Of a DNA stretch of 60,041 nucleotides, positions 8,848 to 19,996 are shown one piece after another. Source of the stretch: Pseudomonadota bacterium (GTDB taxonomy: Bacteria; Pseudomonadota; Gammaproteobacteria; Burkholderiales; Casimicrobiaceae). Below the pieces are notes generated by a model. It was not told the origin of the DNA. It was given only the letters and a program-made list of their open reading frames with translations, and made no database searches. The stretch spans positions 1-60,041 of the forward strand of contig JAFEDG010000145.1 of NCBI GenBank assembly GCA_018241745.1, read 5' to 3'. Position numbers and translations under genes: made by a program. Numbering within the stretch: position 1 is the stretch's first letter; every line of letters starts with the position of its first letter.

Positions 8848-10148
8848 CCGAACGCACCGCCACGCTGACCTTTTCCGACGGCACGCCGTCCGTGACCTTC
8901 CCCGTGCTGCCCGGCACGATCGGGCCCGATGTCATCGACATCCGCACGCTGTACGGCAAGACCGGCAAGTTCACGTTCGACCCCGGCTTCCTGTCGACCG
9001 CGGCGTGCAGCTCGGCCATCACGTACATCGACGGCGACAAGGGTGAGCTGCTGTATCGCGGCTACCCGATCGAGGAACTGGCCACGAAGTGCGACTTCCT
9101 CGAGGTCTGCTACCTGCTGCTGTACGGCGAGCTGCCCAACGAGGACCAGCGGTCGCACTTCGACGAGCTGGTGACGCACCACACGATGGTCAACGAGCAG
9201 ATGCAGTTCTTCCTGCGCGGCTTCCGTCGTGACGCGCACCCGATGGCCGTGATGACGGGCCTCGTGGGCGCGCTGTCGGCGTTCTACCCCGACTCGATGA
9301 ACCTGCACGACCCGAAGCAGCGCGACATCTCGGCCATCCGCCTGATCGCCAAGATGCCGACGCTGGTCGCGATGGCCTACAAGTACACGATCGGCCAGCC
9401 GTACATCTACCCGCAGAACAACCTGTCGTACGCGGCCAACTTCATGCGGATGATGTTCGCGACGCCGTGCGCGGACTACAAGGTCAACGACGTGCTCGTA
9501 CGGGCGCTCGACCGCATCTTCATCCTGCACGCCGACCACGAGCAGAACGCGTCGACGTCGACGGTGCGCCTGTGCGCGTCGTCGGGTACCAACCCGTTCG
9601 CGGCGATCGCGGCGGGCGTCGCGTGCCTGTGGGGCCCGGCGCACGGCGGCGCGAACGAGGCCGCGCTCAACATGCTGTACGAGATCCAGGCGCAGGGCGG
9701 CACCGCCAAGCTGGGCGAGTTCGTCGCCAAGGCCAAGGACAAGAACAGCAACGTGCGGCTGATGGGCTTCGGCCATCGCGTGTACAAGAACTACGACCCG
9801 CGCGCCAAGCTGATGCGCGAGACGTGCCACGAGGTGCTCGAGGCGCTGGGCCTGCACGACGACCCGCTGTTCAAGCTCGCGATGGCGCTGGAAAAGGTGG
9901 CGCTGGAGGACGAGTATTTCGTCCAGCGCAAGCTCTACCCGAACGTGGACTTCTACTCCGGCATCGTGCAGAAGGCGATCGGCATTCCGGTGCCGCTGTT
10001 CACGGCGATCTTCGCGCTCGCGCGGACGGTCGGCTGGATCGCGCAGCTCAACGAGATGATCGCGGACCCCGACTACAAGATCGGCCGCCCGCGGCAGCTG
10101 TTCGTCGGGGCCACCCGCCGCTCGGTGCCGGCGATCGGGGAGCGCTAG
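8844..10148 (+). CDS. gltA: citrate synthase (type II, hexameric form)
   Basis: Makes citrate from acetyl-CoA and oxaloacetate at the entry of the TCA cycle. The 434 residues include the N-terminal beta domain of Gram-negative citrate synthases ([38 protein letters not shown]) that binds NADH in related enzymes. Catalytic segments are [12 protein letters not shown] and [15 protein letters not shown] with the two His, and [10 protein letters not shown] with Asp. A GGAG lies about 10 bases before the ATG. It follows sdhE and precedes sucA, so citrate, 2-oxoglutarate and succinate steps share one strand. Confidence 0.97.
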   Translation: MTERTATLTFSDGTPSVTFPVLPGTIGPDVIDIRTLYGKTGKFTFDPGFLSTAACSSAITYIDGDKGELLYRGYPIEELATKCDFLEVCYLLLYGELPNEDQRSHFDELVTHHTMVNEQMQFFLRGFRRDAHPMAVMTGLVGALSAFYPDSMNLHDPKQRDISAIRLIAKMPTLVAMAYKYTIGQPYIYPQNNLSYAANFMRMMFATPCADYKVNDVLVRALDRIFILHADHEQNASTSTVRLCASSGTNPFAAIAAGVACLWGPAHGGANEAALNMLYEIQAQGGTAKLGEFVAKAKDKNSNVRLMGFGHRVYKNYDPRAKLMRETCHEVLEALGLHDDPLFKLAMALEKVALEDEYFVQRKLYPNVDFYSGIVQKAIGIPVPLFTAIFALARTVGWIAQLNEMIADPDYKIGRPRQLFVGATRRSVPAIGER

Positions 10149-10168
10149 GCGGCAGCATCGAAATCGCG

Positions 10169-10196
10169 CCCGCCGCCCCCATATCGGGGTTGCGGG
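10169..10196 (+). other. stem-loop in the gltA-sucA gap
   Basis: CCCGC pairs with GCGGG around an inner CCCC-ATATC-GGGG, separated by a small internal loop. It fills most of the 63-bp gap between the gltA stop and the sucA ribosome-binding site. There is no T-run, so it is not a standard intrinsic terminator. It could be an mRNA processing or stability element setting different levels for gltA and sucAB. Confidence 0.35.
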
Positions 10197-10211
10197 CCAC
10201 GAGGTGACGAC

Positions 10212-13052
10212 ATGGGAACGATGAAGGAACTCGCATCCACCAGCACGCTGTTCGGCAGCAACGCGCCGTTCATCGAAGCGCTGTACGAGCGCTACCTGGC
10301 CGACCCGGCCAGCGTCGACGCGGAATGGCGGGGCTACTTCGACGAGCTGCGCGGCGGCGCCGACGACGTCGCGCATACGCCGGTCATCGACGCATTCGTC
10401 GAGCTGTCGCAGAACCGCAAGCTCGCGGCCTCGATGGTGGACTCGCAGGCGATGGCCAAGCAGGTGCTGGTGCTGCGGCTCATCAGCAAGTTCCGGACGC
10501 TTGGCTTCTTCGCGGCCGACCTCGACCCGCTCAAGCGCGATACCCCGCCCTACATCCCGGACCTCGACCTCGCGACATACGGCTTCACCGATGCCGACAT
10601 GGAGACGGAGTTCGACGTCGGCTCGCTGAAGGCCGGCCCGGCGCGGATGAAGTTGAAGGACATCGTGGCCATGCTGCGCGAGACGTACGTGCGCACGCTG
10701 GGCCTCGAGTACATGTACATCGCGGACACGCCGATCAAGCGCTTCTTCCAGCAGCGCGTGGAGCCCACCCGCGCGCATCCGAGCTACAACCCGGAGCAGC
10801 GGCTGCACATCCTGGAGCGGCTCACGGCGGCGGAAACCCTCGAGCGCTACCTGCACACGAAGTACGTGGGCCAGAAGCGCTTCTCCGGCGAAGGCGGCGA
10901 CACGCTGATCCCGATGCTCGACCAGCTTATCCAGCGGGCCGGCGCGGCCGGCGTGCAGGAGATCGTCATGGGCATGGCGCATCGCGGGCGCCTGAACGTG
11001 CTCGTCAACACGCTCGGCAAGGTGCCGGCGGACCTGTTCCTGGAGTTCGAGGGCAAGAAGCACTCGGACCTGCCGGCCGGCGACGTCAAGTACCACCAGG
11101 GCTTCTCGTCCGACGTCGTCACGCCGGGCGGGCCCGTCCACCTGACGCTCGCGTTCAACCCGTCGCACCTCGAGATCGTCAACCCGGTCGTCGAGGGCAG
11201 CGTGCGCGCGCGCCAGCATCGCCGTGGCGACCGGATGGGTGACCAGGTGCTGCCGGTGCTGATCCATGGTGACGCCGCCATCGCGGGCCAGGGCGTCAAC
11301 CAGGAAGTCCTGAACATGGCCGAAACGCGCGGCTATTACACGGGCGGCACGATCCACATCGTCGTCAACAACCAGATCGGTTTCACGACGTCGGACCCGC
11401 GGGACACGCGCGGCACCACGTACTGCACGGACATCGCGAAGATGGTCGACGCGCCCATCCTGCACGTGAACGGCGACGACCCGGAAACCTGCGTCTACGC
11501 GATCGAGCTCGCGCTCGAATACCGTCAGAAGTTCCACAAGGATGTGTTCATCGACCTCGTGTGCTTCCGCCGGTACGGCCACAACGAGGCCGACGAGCCG
11601 ATGGTGACGCAGCCGCTGATGTACAAGAAGATCGCCCAGCATCCTGGCACGCGCCGGCTGTACGCCGAGATGCTCGCCAAGGCCGGCGTGACCACGCTCG
11701 AGGACTCCGACGCGCTGGTCGCCCACTATCGCGCTGCGATGGACAAGGGCCAGAACACGAACAAGACGATCCTCGGCAACTACAAGCCGCCGTACACGGT
11801 GGACTGGACGCCGTACCTCGGGCAGCACTGGTCCGAGGCCGTCGACACGCGCGTGCCGCTCGCGAAGCTCAAGGACCTCGCGCACCGCGTCACCACGCTG
11901 CCGGAGGGGTTCAAGCTGCATGGGCGCGTCGAGAAGGTCGTCGCCGACCGCCGCGCGATGGGCGAAGGCACGCAACCGCTCGACTGGGGCATGGGCGAGA
12001 CGCTGGCGTACGCGACGCTGCTGGACGAGAACTACGGCGTGCGCATCTCCGGCGAGGATGTCGGCCGCGGCACGTTCTCGCACCGCCACGCGGTGCTGCA
12101 CGACCAGAACCGCGACAAGTGGGACGGCGGCTACTACGTGCCGCTGCAGCACGTGAAGAAGGACCAGCCGTCGTTCGAGATCATCGACTCGGTGCTGACC
12201 GAGCAGGCGGTGCTCGGCTTCGAGTACGGCTACGCGACGTCGGACCCGACGCGCCTCATCGTCTGGGAGGCGCAGTTCGGCGACTTCGTCAACGGCGCGC
12301 AGGTCGTCATCGACCAGTTCATCAGCGCGGGCCAGGTCAAGTGGGGTCGCATCTGCGGGCTCACGATGCTGCTGCCGCACGGGTACGAGGGGCAGGGCCC
12401 CGAGCACTCGTCGGCGCGCCCGGAGCGCTTCCTGCAGCTGTGCGCGCAGCACAACATGCAGGTGTGCGTGCCGTCGACGCCGGCGCAGATCTACCACCTG
12501 CTGCGCCGGCAGATGATCCGCAAGTGGCGCACACCGCTGATCGTCATGAGCCCGAAGAGCCTGCTGCGGCACAAGGAGGCCGTGTCGTCGCTCGAGGAGC
12601 TGGCCGACGGCCGCTGGCAGAACGTGATCGGCGAAGTCGACAAGCTGGAAGCGAAGAAGGTGCGCCGCGTGCTGCTGTGCTCGGGCAAGATCTACTACGA
12701 GCTGCTGGCCTGGCGACGCGAGCAGAAGATCGACGACATCGCCATCCTGCGCATCGAGCAGCAGTATCCGTTCCCGCACGAGGAGTACAAGGCGGCAGTC
12801 GCGCGCTTTGGCGCCGCCACCGAGGTCGTGTGGGTCCAGGAGGAACCGCAGAACCAGGGCGCGTGGTACCGGCTGCGCGCCTACCTCCGGGCCGACATCG
12901 ACGCGAAGAAGGTCCTGTACTACGCGGGCCGGCCCGTGTCGGCGTCGCCGGCCGTCGGATATGCCGCCAAGCACAACGCCGAGCAGAAGAAGGTCGTGCT
13001 GGACGCCTTCGCGCCGGAGCTGTCGAGCGGCGAGATGGTGCTCGCGCGCTGA
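10212..13052 (+). CDS. sucA: 2-oxoglutarate dehydrogenase E1 component
   Basis: Thiamine-diphosphate enzyme that decarboxylates 2-oxoglutarate and passes the succinyl group to SucB. At 946 residues it is full length. The N-terminus NAPFIEALYERYLADPASVD is the E2-binding start typical of the family. VMGMAHRGRLNVLVN, AFNPSHLEIVNPVVEGSVRA, and the ThDP fold GDAAIAGQGVNQE with VVNNQIGFTTSDP are all visible, as is GRGTFSHRHAVLHDQ in the second half. A GAGGTG precedes the ATG. It starts the sucA-sucB-lpdA set. Confidence 0.97.
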   Translation: MGTMKELASTSTLFGSNAPFIEALYERYLADPASVDAEWRGYFDELRGGADDVAHTPVIDAFVELSQNRKLAASMVDSQAMAKQVLVLRLISKFRTLGFFAADLDPLKRDTPPYIPDLDLATYGFTDADMETEFDVGSLKAGPARMKLKDIVAMLRETYVRTLGLEYMYIADTPIKRFFQQRVEPTRAHPSYNPEQRLHILERLTAAETLERYLHTKYVGQKRFSGEGGDTLIPMLDQLIQRAGAAGVQEIVMGMAHRGRLNVLVNTLGKVPADLFLEFEGKKHSDLPAGDVKYHQGFSSDVVTPGGPVHLTLAFNPSHLEIVNPVVEGSVRARQHRRGDRMGDQVLPVLIHGDAAIAGQGVNQEVLNMAETRGYYTGGTIHIVVNNQIGFTTSDPRDTRGTTYCTDIAKMVDAPILHVNGDDPETCVYAIELALEYRQKFHKDVFIDLVCFRRYGHNEADEPMVTQPLMYKKIAQHPGTRRLYAEMLAKAGVTTLEDSDALVAHYRAAMDKGQNTNKTILGNYKPPYTVDWTPYLGQHWSEAVDTRVPLAKLKDLAHRVTTLPEGFKLHGRVEKVVADRRAMGEGTQPLDWGMGETLAYATLLDENYGVRISGEDVGRGTFSHRHAVLHDQNRDKWDGGYYVPLQHVKKDQPSFEIIDSVLTEQAVLGFEYGYATSDPTRLIVWEAQFGDFVNGAQVVIDQFISAGQVKWGRICGLTMLLPHGYEGQGPEHSSARPERFLQLCAQHNMQVCVPSTPAQIYHLLRRQMIRKWRTPLIVMSPKSLLRHKEAVSSLEELADGRWQNVIGEVDKLEAKKVRRVLLCSGKIYYELLAWRREQKIDDIAILRIEQQYPFPHEEYKAAVARFGAATEVVWVQEEPQNQGAWYRLRAYLRADIDAKKVLYYAGRPVSASPAVGYAAKHNAEQKKVVLDAFAPELSSGEMVLAR

Positions 13053-13076
13053 CGCGCCAACCCACAACGGAACATC

Positions 13077-14360
<1,284 letters not shown>

Positions 14361-14363
14361 TCC

Positions 14364-15791
14364 ATGGCCGACACGTTCGACGTCATCGTCATCGGCGGCG
14401 GGCCCGGCGGCTATACGGCCGCCATCCGCGCCGCGCAGCTCGGCTTCAAGGTCGCGTGCATCGACGACTGGACGCGCGCCGACGGCAAGCCGGCCCCGGG
14501 CGGCACGTGCACCAACGTCGGCTGCATTCCGTCGAAGGCGCTGCTGCAGTCGTCGGAACATTACGAGCACGCAGGCCATGCGTTCGCGGACCACGGGATT
14601 ACGGTCAAGGGCCTCGGCGTCGACGTGGCGACGATGCTGGCGCGCAAGGACAAGGTCGTTGCGCAGAACAACGACGGCATCCTGTTCCTGTTCCGCAAGA
14701 ACAAGATCGCGTTCTTCAACGGGACGGGGAGCTTCGCCGGCAAGGGTGATGCGGGCTTCACCGTCAACGTCGCGGGCAAGGACAACGCCGAACTCGTCGG
14801 CAAGTACGTCATCGTCGCCACCGGCTCCAAGCCGCGCGCGTTGCCCGGCGCGCCGTTCGACAACAAGCTCGTGCTCGACAACGCGGGCGCGCTCGCGATT
14901 CCCGAGGTGCCCGGGAAGCTCGGCGTCGTCGGCGCCGGTGTGATCGGGCTCGAGATGGGCAGCGTATGGCGGCGCCTCGGTTCCGAAGTCACGGTGCTGG
15001 AGGCGCTGCCCGCCTTCCTCGGCGCCGCCGACGAGGCCGTCGCAAAGGAAGCGCAGAAGCAGTTCACGCGCCAGGGCCTCGGCATCCAGACCGGCGTGAA
15101 GATCACGGCGGTGAAGCCCGGCAAGAACAACGTCGCCGTCGAGTGGACCGACAGCGCGGGTGCCGCGCAGAAGGCGACGTTCGACAGGCTGATCGTCTCC
15201 ATCGGCCGCGTGCCGTACACGGACGGCCTCAACGCCGCGGCCGTGGGGCTCCCGCTCGACGAGCGCGGCTTCGTCACCGTCGACGCCCATTGCGCGACGT
15301 CCGTGCCCGGGGTCTACGCGATCGGCGACGTCGTGCGCGGGCCGATGCTCGCGCACAAGGCGGAGGAGGAAGCCGTGGCGGTCGCCGAGGCGCTGGCGGG
15401 CCAGAAGCCGCACGTCGATTTCAACACCATCCCGTGGGTGATCTACACGTCTCCGGAGATCGCATGGGTTGGTGCCACCGAGCGCCAGCTGAAGGAGCAG
15501 GGCGTCGCCTACAAGGCGGGCCAGTTTCCGTTCACGGCCAACGGCCGCGCCCGCGCGATGGGCGAGACGGCGGGCTTCGTCAAGATCGTCGCCGACGCGA
15601 AGACGGACCGCGTGCTGGGCATGCACGCGATCGGCCCGATGGCCTCCGAACTGATCGCCGAAGGCGTGATGGCGATGGAATTCGGGGCGTCGAGCGAGGA
15701 CATCGCGCGCATCTGCCACGCGCACCCGACGCTGTCCGAGGTGACCAAGGAAGCCGCGCTCGCGGTGCTCGGCCGCACGCTCAATCTCTGA
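14364..15791 (+). CDS. lpdA: dihydrolipoyl dehydrogenase (E3)
   Basis: Flavoprotein that reoxidises the lipoyl groups of SucB with NAD. The 475 residues show the FAD motif [19 protein letters not shown], the redox disulfide C49/C54 in [17 protein letters not shown], the NAD-binding [19 protein letters not shown], and the second FAD motif [21 protein letters not shown]. The C-terminal CHAHPTLSE contains the catalytic His and is followed by the acid. Its position directly after sucB shows it serves the 2-oxoglutarate complex, though it could also serve others. Confidence 0.97.
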   Translation: MADTFDVIVIGGGPGGYTAAIRAAQLGFKVACIDDWTRADGKPAPGGTCTNVGCIPSKALLQSSEHYEHAGHAFADHGITVKGLGVDVATMLARKDKVVAQNNDGILFLFRKNKIAFFNGTGSFAGKGDAGFTVNVAGKDNAELVGKYVIVATGSKPRALPGAPFDNKLVLDNAGALAIPEVPGKLGVVGAGVIGLEMGSVWRRLGSEVTVLEALPAFLGAADEAVAKEAQKQFTRQGLGIQTGVKITAVKPGKNNVAVEWTDSAGAAQKATFDRLIVSIGRVPYTDGLNAAAVGLPLDERGFVTVDAHCATSVPGVYAIGDVVRGPMLAHKAEEEAVAVAEALAGQKPHVDFNTIPWVIYTSPEIAWVGATERQLKEQGVAYKAGQFPFTANGRARAMGETAGFVKIVADAKTDRVLGMHAIGPMASELIAEGVMAMEFGASSEDIARICHAHPTLSEVTKEAALAVLGRTLNL

Positions 15792-15798
15792 CGTCGTC

Positions 15799-16941
15799 GT
15801 GACGGAAACGGCCGCCGACCTGCGCGCCGCCGACCCGCGTGCAGCCCTGGCCGCCGCACTGGGTCGCCGCAACGCAGTGCCCGATGCTGCGCAGCACGCC
15901 GCGATCGACCGGCTTGCCGAGCTGGCCGCGCAGCTCGCGGCTTTCCGCGCCGCCCGCCAGTCGCGGCTCAAACGCCTGTTCGCGCCGCCGTCGGTGCCGC
16001 GCGGCGTCTACCTGTGGGGCGGCGTCGGCCGCGGCAAGAGCATGCTGATGGACGCGTTCTACGCGAACGTGGACATCCGCCGCAAGACGCGCGTGCACTT
16101 CCACGCGTTCATGCGCGACGTGCACGGCGAGCTCGCGACGCTCGCGCACGAGGAGGACCCGCTGGCGATCGTCGCCGCGCGGATCGCGAGCCGCTGGCGG
16201 CTCGTCTGCTTCGACGAGTTCCACGTGTCCGACATCGCGGACGCGATGATCCTCGCGCGCCTGCTGCAACCGCTGTTCGAGGCGGGCGTCGTGTTCGTGA
16301 TGACGTCCAACTACCGGCCCGACGACCTGTGGCCCGGTGGCCTCAACCGGGAGCGCTTCCTGCCCGCCATCGCATTGCTGAACCAATGGCTGGACGTGCT
16401 CGAAGTCGATGGTGGCACCGACTACCGGCTGCGCGCGCTCGAAACGCTCGACGGCTACTACGTGCCGGACGACGCGGCTGCCGACGCGGCGATGACGCGT
16501 GCGTTCGACATGCTCGCGCACGGTCCCGACGAGGATCCGCGCCTCACCGTCGACGGCCGCGCGCTGGTGGCGCGGCGCCGCGCGGGCGGTGCCGTGTGGT
16601 TCGACTTCGCGACGCTGTGCGAGGGGCCGCGCTCGCAGCGCGACTACCTGGAGATTGCGCGGCGCTTCGCCCTGGTGTTCGTCTCGGGCATCCCGGTGAT
16701 GGGCCCGGCGACGGCCGATGTCGCGCGTCGCTTCACGTGGCTCGTCGACATCCTGTACGATCACCGCGTCAAGCTGATCGCGTCCGCCGCCGCGCCCCCC
16801 GAGCGGCTGTACGTCGAGGGCGTCCACGCGGCCGAGTTCGCCCGGACGTCCAGCCGCTTGATCGAGATGCGGAGCCGCGCATACCGCGCCGAGCCGCACG
16901 TGATATCCGCGAGCGACGCGGCCGCGTCCCAGCCGGCCTGA
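15799..16941 (+). CDS. zapE: cell division ATPase ZapE / AFG1-like
   Basis: Putative AFG1-family P-loop ATPase of 380 residues starting at a GTG. The Walker A motif is GGVGRGKS (about residues 74-81) and the Walker B region is VCFDEFHVSDIADAMIL. FVMTSNYRPDDLWPGGLNRERFLPAI is the sensor segment conserved in this family. In E. coli ZapE binds FtsZ and affects division under stress; mitochondrial relatives act in protein quality control. It follows lpdA by 7 bp, a placement common in Burkholderiales, so it is likely co-transcribed. Its link to the TCA enzymes is unclear. Confidence 0.88.
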   Translation: MTETAADLRAADPRAALAAALGRRNAVPDAAQHAAIDRLAELAAQLAAFRAARQSRLKRLFAPPSVPRGVYLWGGVGRGKSMLMDAFYANVDIRRKTRVHFHAFMRDVHGELATLAHEEDPLAIVAARIASRWRLVCFDEFHVSDIADAMILARLLQPLFEAGVVFVMTSNYRPDDLWPGGLNRERFLPAIALLNQWLDVLEVDGGTDYRLRALETLDGYYVPDDAAADAAMTRAFDMLAHGPDEDPRLTVDGRALVARRRAGGAVWFDFATLCEGPRSQRDYLEIARRFALVFVSGIPVMGPATADVARRFTWLVDILYDHRVKLIASAAAPPERLYVEGVHAAEFARTSSRLIEMRSRAYRAEPHVISASDAAASQPA

Positions 16942-16989
16942 CGCCCGCCATACCCGCCGCAACGACGGCGCGCGAAGGAGGAGGCACCG

Positions 16990-18024
16990 ATGCAGGCACC
17001 CACGGCCCGTCCGGTCAAGGCCAACGCTTTCAGGGCCTATCGCACGTTCGACGAGGACGGCAAGATCGTCAGTCGCTTCGTCGACATGACGGTCGACGAG
17101 CTCGACCCGGGCGACGTGGTCGTCCGCACCAAGTACTCGACGATCAACTACAAGGATGCGCTGTCGCACAACGGTACCGGCAAGATCATGCGGCGCTTCC
17201 CGACCAACGCCGGCATCGACATGTCGGGCACCGTCGAGACGTCAGGCGACCCGCGCTGGAAGCCGGGTGACAAGGTCATCGTGCATGCGTACGACTTCGG
17301 CGTCGCGCACGACGGCGGCTACGCGGAGCTGGTCCGCGTGCCGGGCGACTGGGTTGTGCGTCGTCCCGACGCGATGAGCGCGTTCGATGCGATGGCGATC
17401 GGCACGGCCGGCTTCACGGCGGCGCAGGCGGTCGCGCTGATGGAGCACAACGGCCTCAAGCCGGCCAACGGTCCCGTCGCGGTGACGGGCGCGACGGGCG
17501 GCGTGGGATCGGTGGCGATCGAGATCCTCGCGAGGCGCGGCTACGAAGTCGTCGCGTTCACCGGCAAGGCGGAGGAGAGCGGCTATCTCAAGTCCCTCGG
17601 CGCGCACGACGTCAGGTTGCGCCAGGATATCGACCTCACGAAGATCCGGCCACTCGACAAGGCATTGTGGGCCGGCGCCGTCGACAACCTCGGCGGCCCG
17701 CTGCTCGCCTGGCTGCTGTCGACGAGCCGGATCGCGGGCACGGTGACGTCGATCGGGCTCGCCGCAGACTACAAGCTGCCGACGACGGTGATGCCGTTCA
17801 TCCTGCGCGGCGTCGCGCTGCTCGGCGTCGACAGCGCCAACGCACCGATGGCGCTGCGCCAGTCGCTGTGGGACCGGCTCGCCGTCGAATGGCGGCCCGA
17901 CAAGGTGCACGACAGCGTGCGCACGATCGACTTCGACGACCTGCCGTCGCATTTCGAGGCCTACCTGAAGGGCCTGGTCCGCGGCCGCACCGTCGTGCGC
18001 ATCGGCGCCGACTCGCATCCGTGA
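16990..18024 (+). CDS. acuI: acrylyl-CoA reductase-like MDR oxidoreductase (AcuI/YhdH family)
   Basis: Zinc-free medium-chain dehydrogenase/reductase of 344 residues. The family start AFRAYRTFDEDGKIVSRFVD and KYSTINYKDALSHNG match YhdH/AcuI. The NADPH-binding motif VTGATGGVGSVAIEILARRGY lies in the centre, and GTAGFTAAQAVALMEHNGLK is also diagnostic. AcuI reduces acrylyl-CoA to propionyl-CoA with NADPH. A very strong AAGGAGGAGG precedes the ATG. It abuts prpE, which makes propionyl-CoA from propionate; with the methylcitrate genes at the left this suggests a route for acrylate or 3-hydroxypropionate. Substrate is inferred from family and neighbours. Confidence 0.85.
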   Translation: MQAPTARPVKANAFRAYRTFDEDGKIVSRFVDMTVDELDPGDVVVRTKYSTINYKDALSHNGTGKIMRRFPTNAGIDMSGTVETSGDPRWKPGDKVIVHAYDFGVAHDGGYAELVRVPGDWVVRRPDAMSAFDAMAIGTAGFTAAQAVALMEHNGLKPANGPVAVTGATGGVGSVAIEILARRGYEVVAFTGKAEESGYLKSLGAHDVRLRQDIDLTKIRPLDKALWAGAVDNLGGPLLAWLLSTSRIAGTVTSIGLAADYKLPTTVMPFILRGVALLGVDSANAPMALRQSLWDRLAVEWRPDKVHDSVRTIDFDDLPSHFEAYLKGLVRGRTVVRIGADSHP

Positions 18025-18035
18025 GCGGGGTCGCG

Positions 18036-19952
18036 ATGGAACGCTACCGCGCCTATCACCGCCGCTCGCTGGACGACCGCGACGCGTTCTGGCGCGAGCA
18101 GGCGGCGCTCGTCGACTGGCATGCGCCGTTCACCGACGTACTCGACTACTCGAATCCACCCTTCGCGCGCTGGTTCGTCGGCGGCACGACCAACCTGTGC
18201 CACAACGCGGTCGACCGTCACCTGGCCGCGCGCGGCGACCAGCCGGCGCTGATCTACATCTCGACGGAAACCGGTGCGCGCGCGACGTACACGTATCGCG
18301 AGCTCCACGCCGAGGTGAACCGCTGGGCCGCGATGCTGCAGGACCTGGGCGTCGGCCGCGGGGACCGCGTGCTGGTGTACATGCCGATGATCGCCGAAGC
18401 CGTGTTCGCGATCCTCGCGTGCGCGCGGATCGGCGCGATCCACTCGGTCGTGTTCGGGGGCTTCGCCGCGGCAAGCCTCGCGACGCGCATCGACGACGCC
18501 CGTCCCAAGGTGATGGTCACCGCGGACGCCGGCATGCGCGGCGGCCGCGTCATCGCGTACAAGCCGCTCGTCGACGGCGCCATCGCGCTGGCCGCGCACC
18601 CGCCGGCGCACGTGCTGATCGTCGACCGCGGGCTCGACCAGGCGATGACGCGCGTGCCGGGTCGTGACGTCGACGTCGCGACGCTCGCGGCGCGCCATGC
18701 CGGCGCGAACGTGCCGTGCGCGTGGCTGGAGTCGAGCGAGCCGTCGTACATCCTGTACACGTCGGGCACGACCGGCAAGCCGAAAGGCGTGCAGCGCGAC
18801 ACCGGCGGCCACGCGGTGGCGCTCAACCTGTCGATGCGCGACATCTTCTGCCTCGCGCCCGGCGAGACGATGTTCTGCACGAGCGACATCGGCTGGGCCG
18901 TCGGCCATTCGTACATCATCTACGGCCCGCTGATGCGCGGTTGCACGACGATCATGTACGAGGGCCTGCCGATCCGGCCGGATCCGTCGATCTGGTGGAG
19001 CATCGTCGCCGAGCACAAGGCGAAGACGATGTTCACGTCGCCGACGGCCATCCGCGTGCTGAAGAAGGAAGACCCCGCGCACATGCGCAAGCACGACCTG
19101 AGTTCGCTCCAGTACCTGTTCCTGGCCGGCGAGCCACTCGACGAGCCGACGGCGCGCTGGGCCTCCGACAACCTGGGCGGCAACGTCGCGATCGTAGACA
19201 ACTACTGGCAGACCGAGACGGGCTGGCCGATCCTGTCCGCGCAGCCCGGGGTCGAGGACACGCCGCGCAAGTTCGGCAGCCCGTCGTTCCCGACGGCCGG
19301 CTACGACCTCAGGCTCTTGCGCGACGGCACGGCGGAGGAAGTGGGTGCCGACGACAAGGGCGTGCTGACGATCCAGCCACCGCTGCCACCCGGCTGCATG
19401 ACGACGATCTGGGGCGACGACGCGCGCTTCGTGCAGACGTATTTCAAGACGGTGCCGGGCGCGCTGGTCTACTCGACGTTCGACTGGGCGACGCGCGACG
19501 GAGACGGCTACTACTTCGTGCTCGGGCGCACCGACGACGTGATCAACGTGGCGGGCCATCGCCTCGGCACGCGCGAGATCGAGGAAGCCGTGCAGGCCCA
19601 TGCGGGCGTCGCCGAAGTGGCGGTCGTCGGCGTCGCCGACAACCTGAAGGGCCAGGTGCCCGTCGCGTTCGTCGTCGTCAAGGATCGGACGCGTGTCGAA
19701 GGCGCGGACCGCGCGGCGACGATGCGCCGCGAGGTCATGGAGACCGTCGATCGCGAGCTGGGCGCGATCGCACGGCCGGGCGCGGTCCATTTCGTCACGC
19801 TGTTGCCCAAGACCAGGTCGGGCAAGCTGCTGCGCCGCTCGCTGCAGGCGCTGGCCGAAGGGCGCGACCCGGGTGACCTGACGACGATCGAGGATCCGGC
19901 GGCGCTCGAGGCGATCCGCGCGCTGCTGGCGGTGCCGGCACGGCCTGCTTAG
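18036..19952 (+). CDS. prpE: propionate--CoA ligase
   Basis: Activates propionate to propionyl-CoA through an adenylate. I use the ATG at 18036 (638 residues); a GTG at 18021 overlapping the acuI stop would add five. The ANL-superfamily motifs are ILYTSGTTGKPKGVQRD (P-loop), DNYWQTETGWPI, the hinge region GRTDDVINVAGHRLGTREIE, and KTRSGKLLRR with the catalytic Lys that can be acetylated. The features SADAGMRGG-like (TADAGMRGGRVIAYK) and the ending PGDLTTIEDPAAL favour PrpE over acetyl-CoA synthetase. It is the last gene of the long plus-strand metabolic run. Confidence 0.92.
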   Translation: MERYRAYHRRSLDDRDAFWREQAALVDWHAPFTDVLDYSNPPFARWFVGGTTNLCHNAVDRHLAARGDQPALIYISTETGARATYTYRELHAEVNRWAAMLQDLGVGRGDRVLVYMPMIAEAVFAILACARIGAIHSVVFGGFAAASLATRIDDARPKVMVTADAGMRGGRVIAYKPLVDGAIALAAHPPAHVLIVDRGLDQAMTRVPGRDVDVATLAARHAGANVPCAWLESSEPSYILYTSGTTGKPKGVQRDTGGHAVALNLSMRDIFCLAPGETMFCTSDIGWAVGHSYIIYGPLMRGCTTIMYEGLPIRPDPSIWWSIVAEHKAKTMFTSPTAIRVLKKEDPAHMRKHDLSSLQYLFLAGEPLDEPTARWASDNLGGNVAIVDNYWQTETGWPILSAQPGVEDTPRKFGSPSFPTAGYDLRLLRDGTAEEVGADDKGVLTIQPPLPPGCMTTIWGDDARFVQTYFKTVPGALVYSTFDWATRDGDGYYFVLGRTDDVINVAGHRLGTREIEEAVQAHAGVAEVAVVGVADNLKGQVPVAFVVVKDRTRVEGADRAATMRREVMETVDRELGAIARPGAVHFVTLLPKTRSGKLLRRSLQALAEGRDPGDLTTIEDPAALEAIRALLAVPARPA

Positions 19953-19996
19953 CATCCGGGGTCCGGCCCGGGTCCGCGATCGGCGATAATCGAGGG

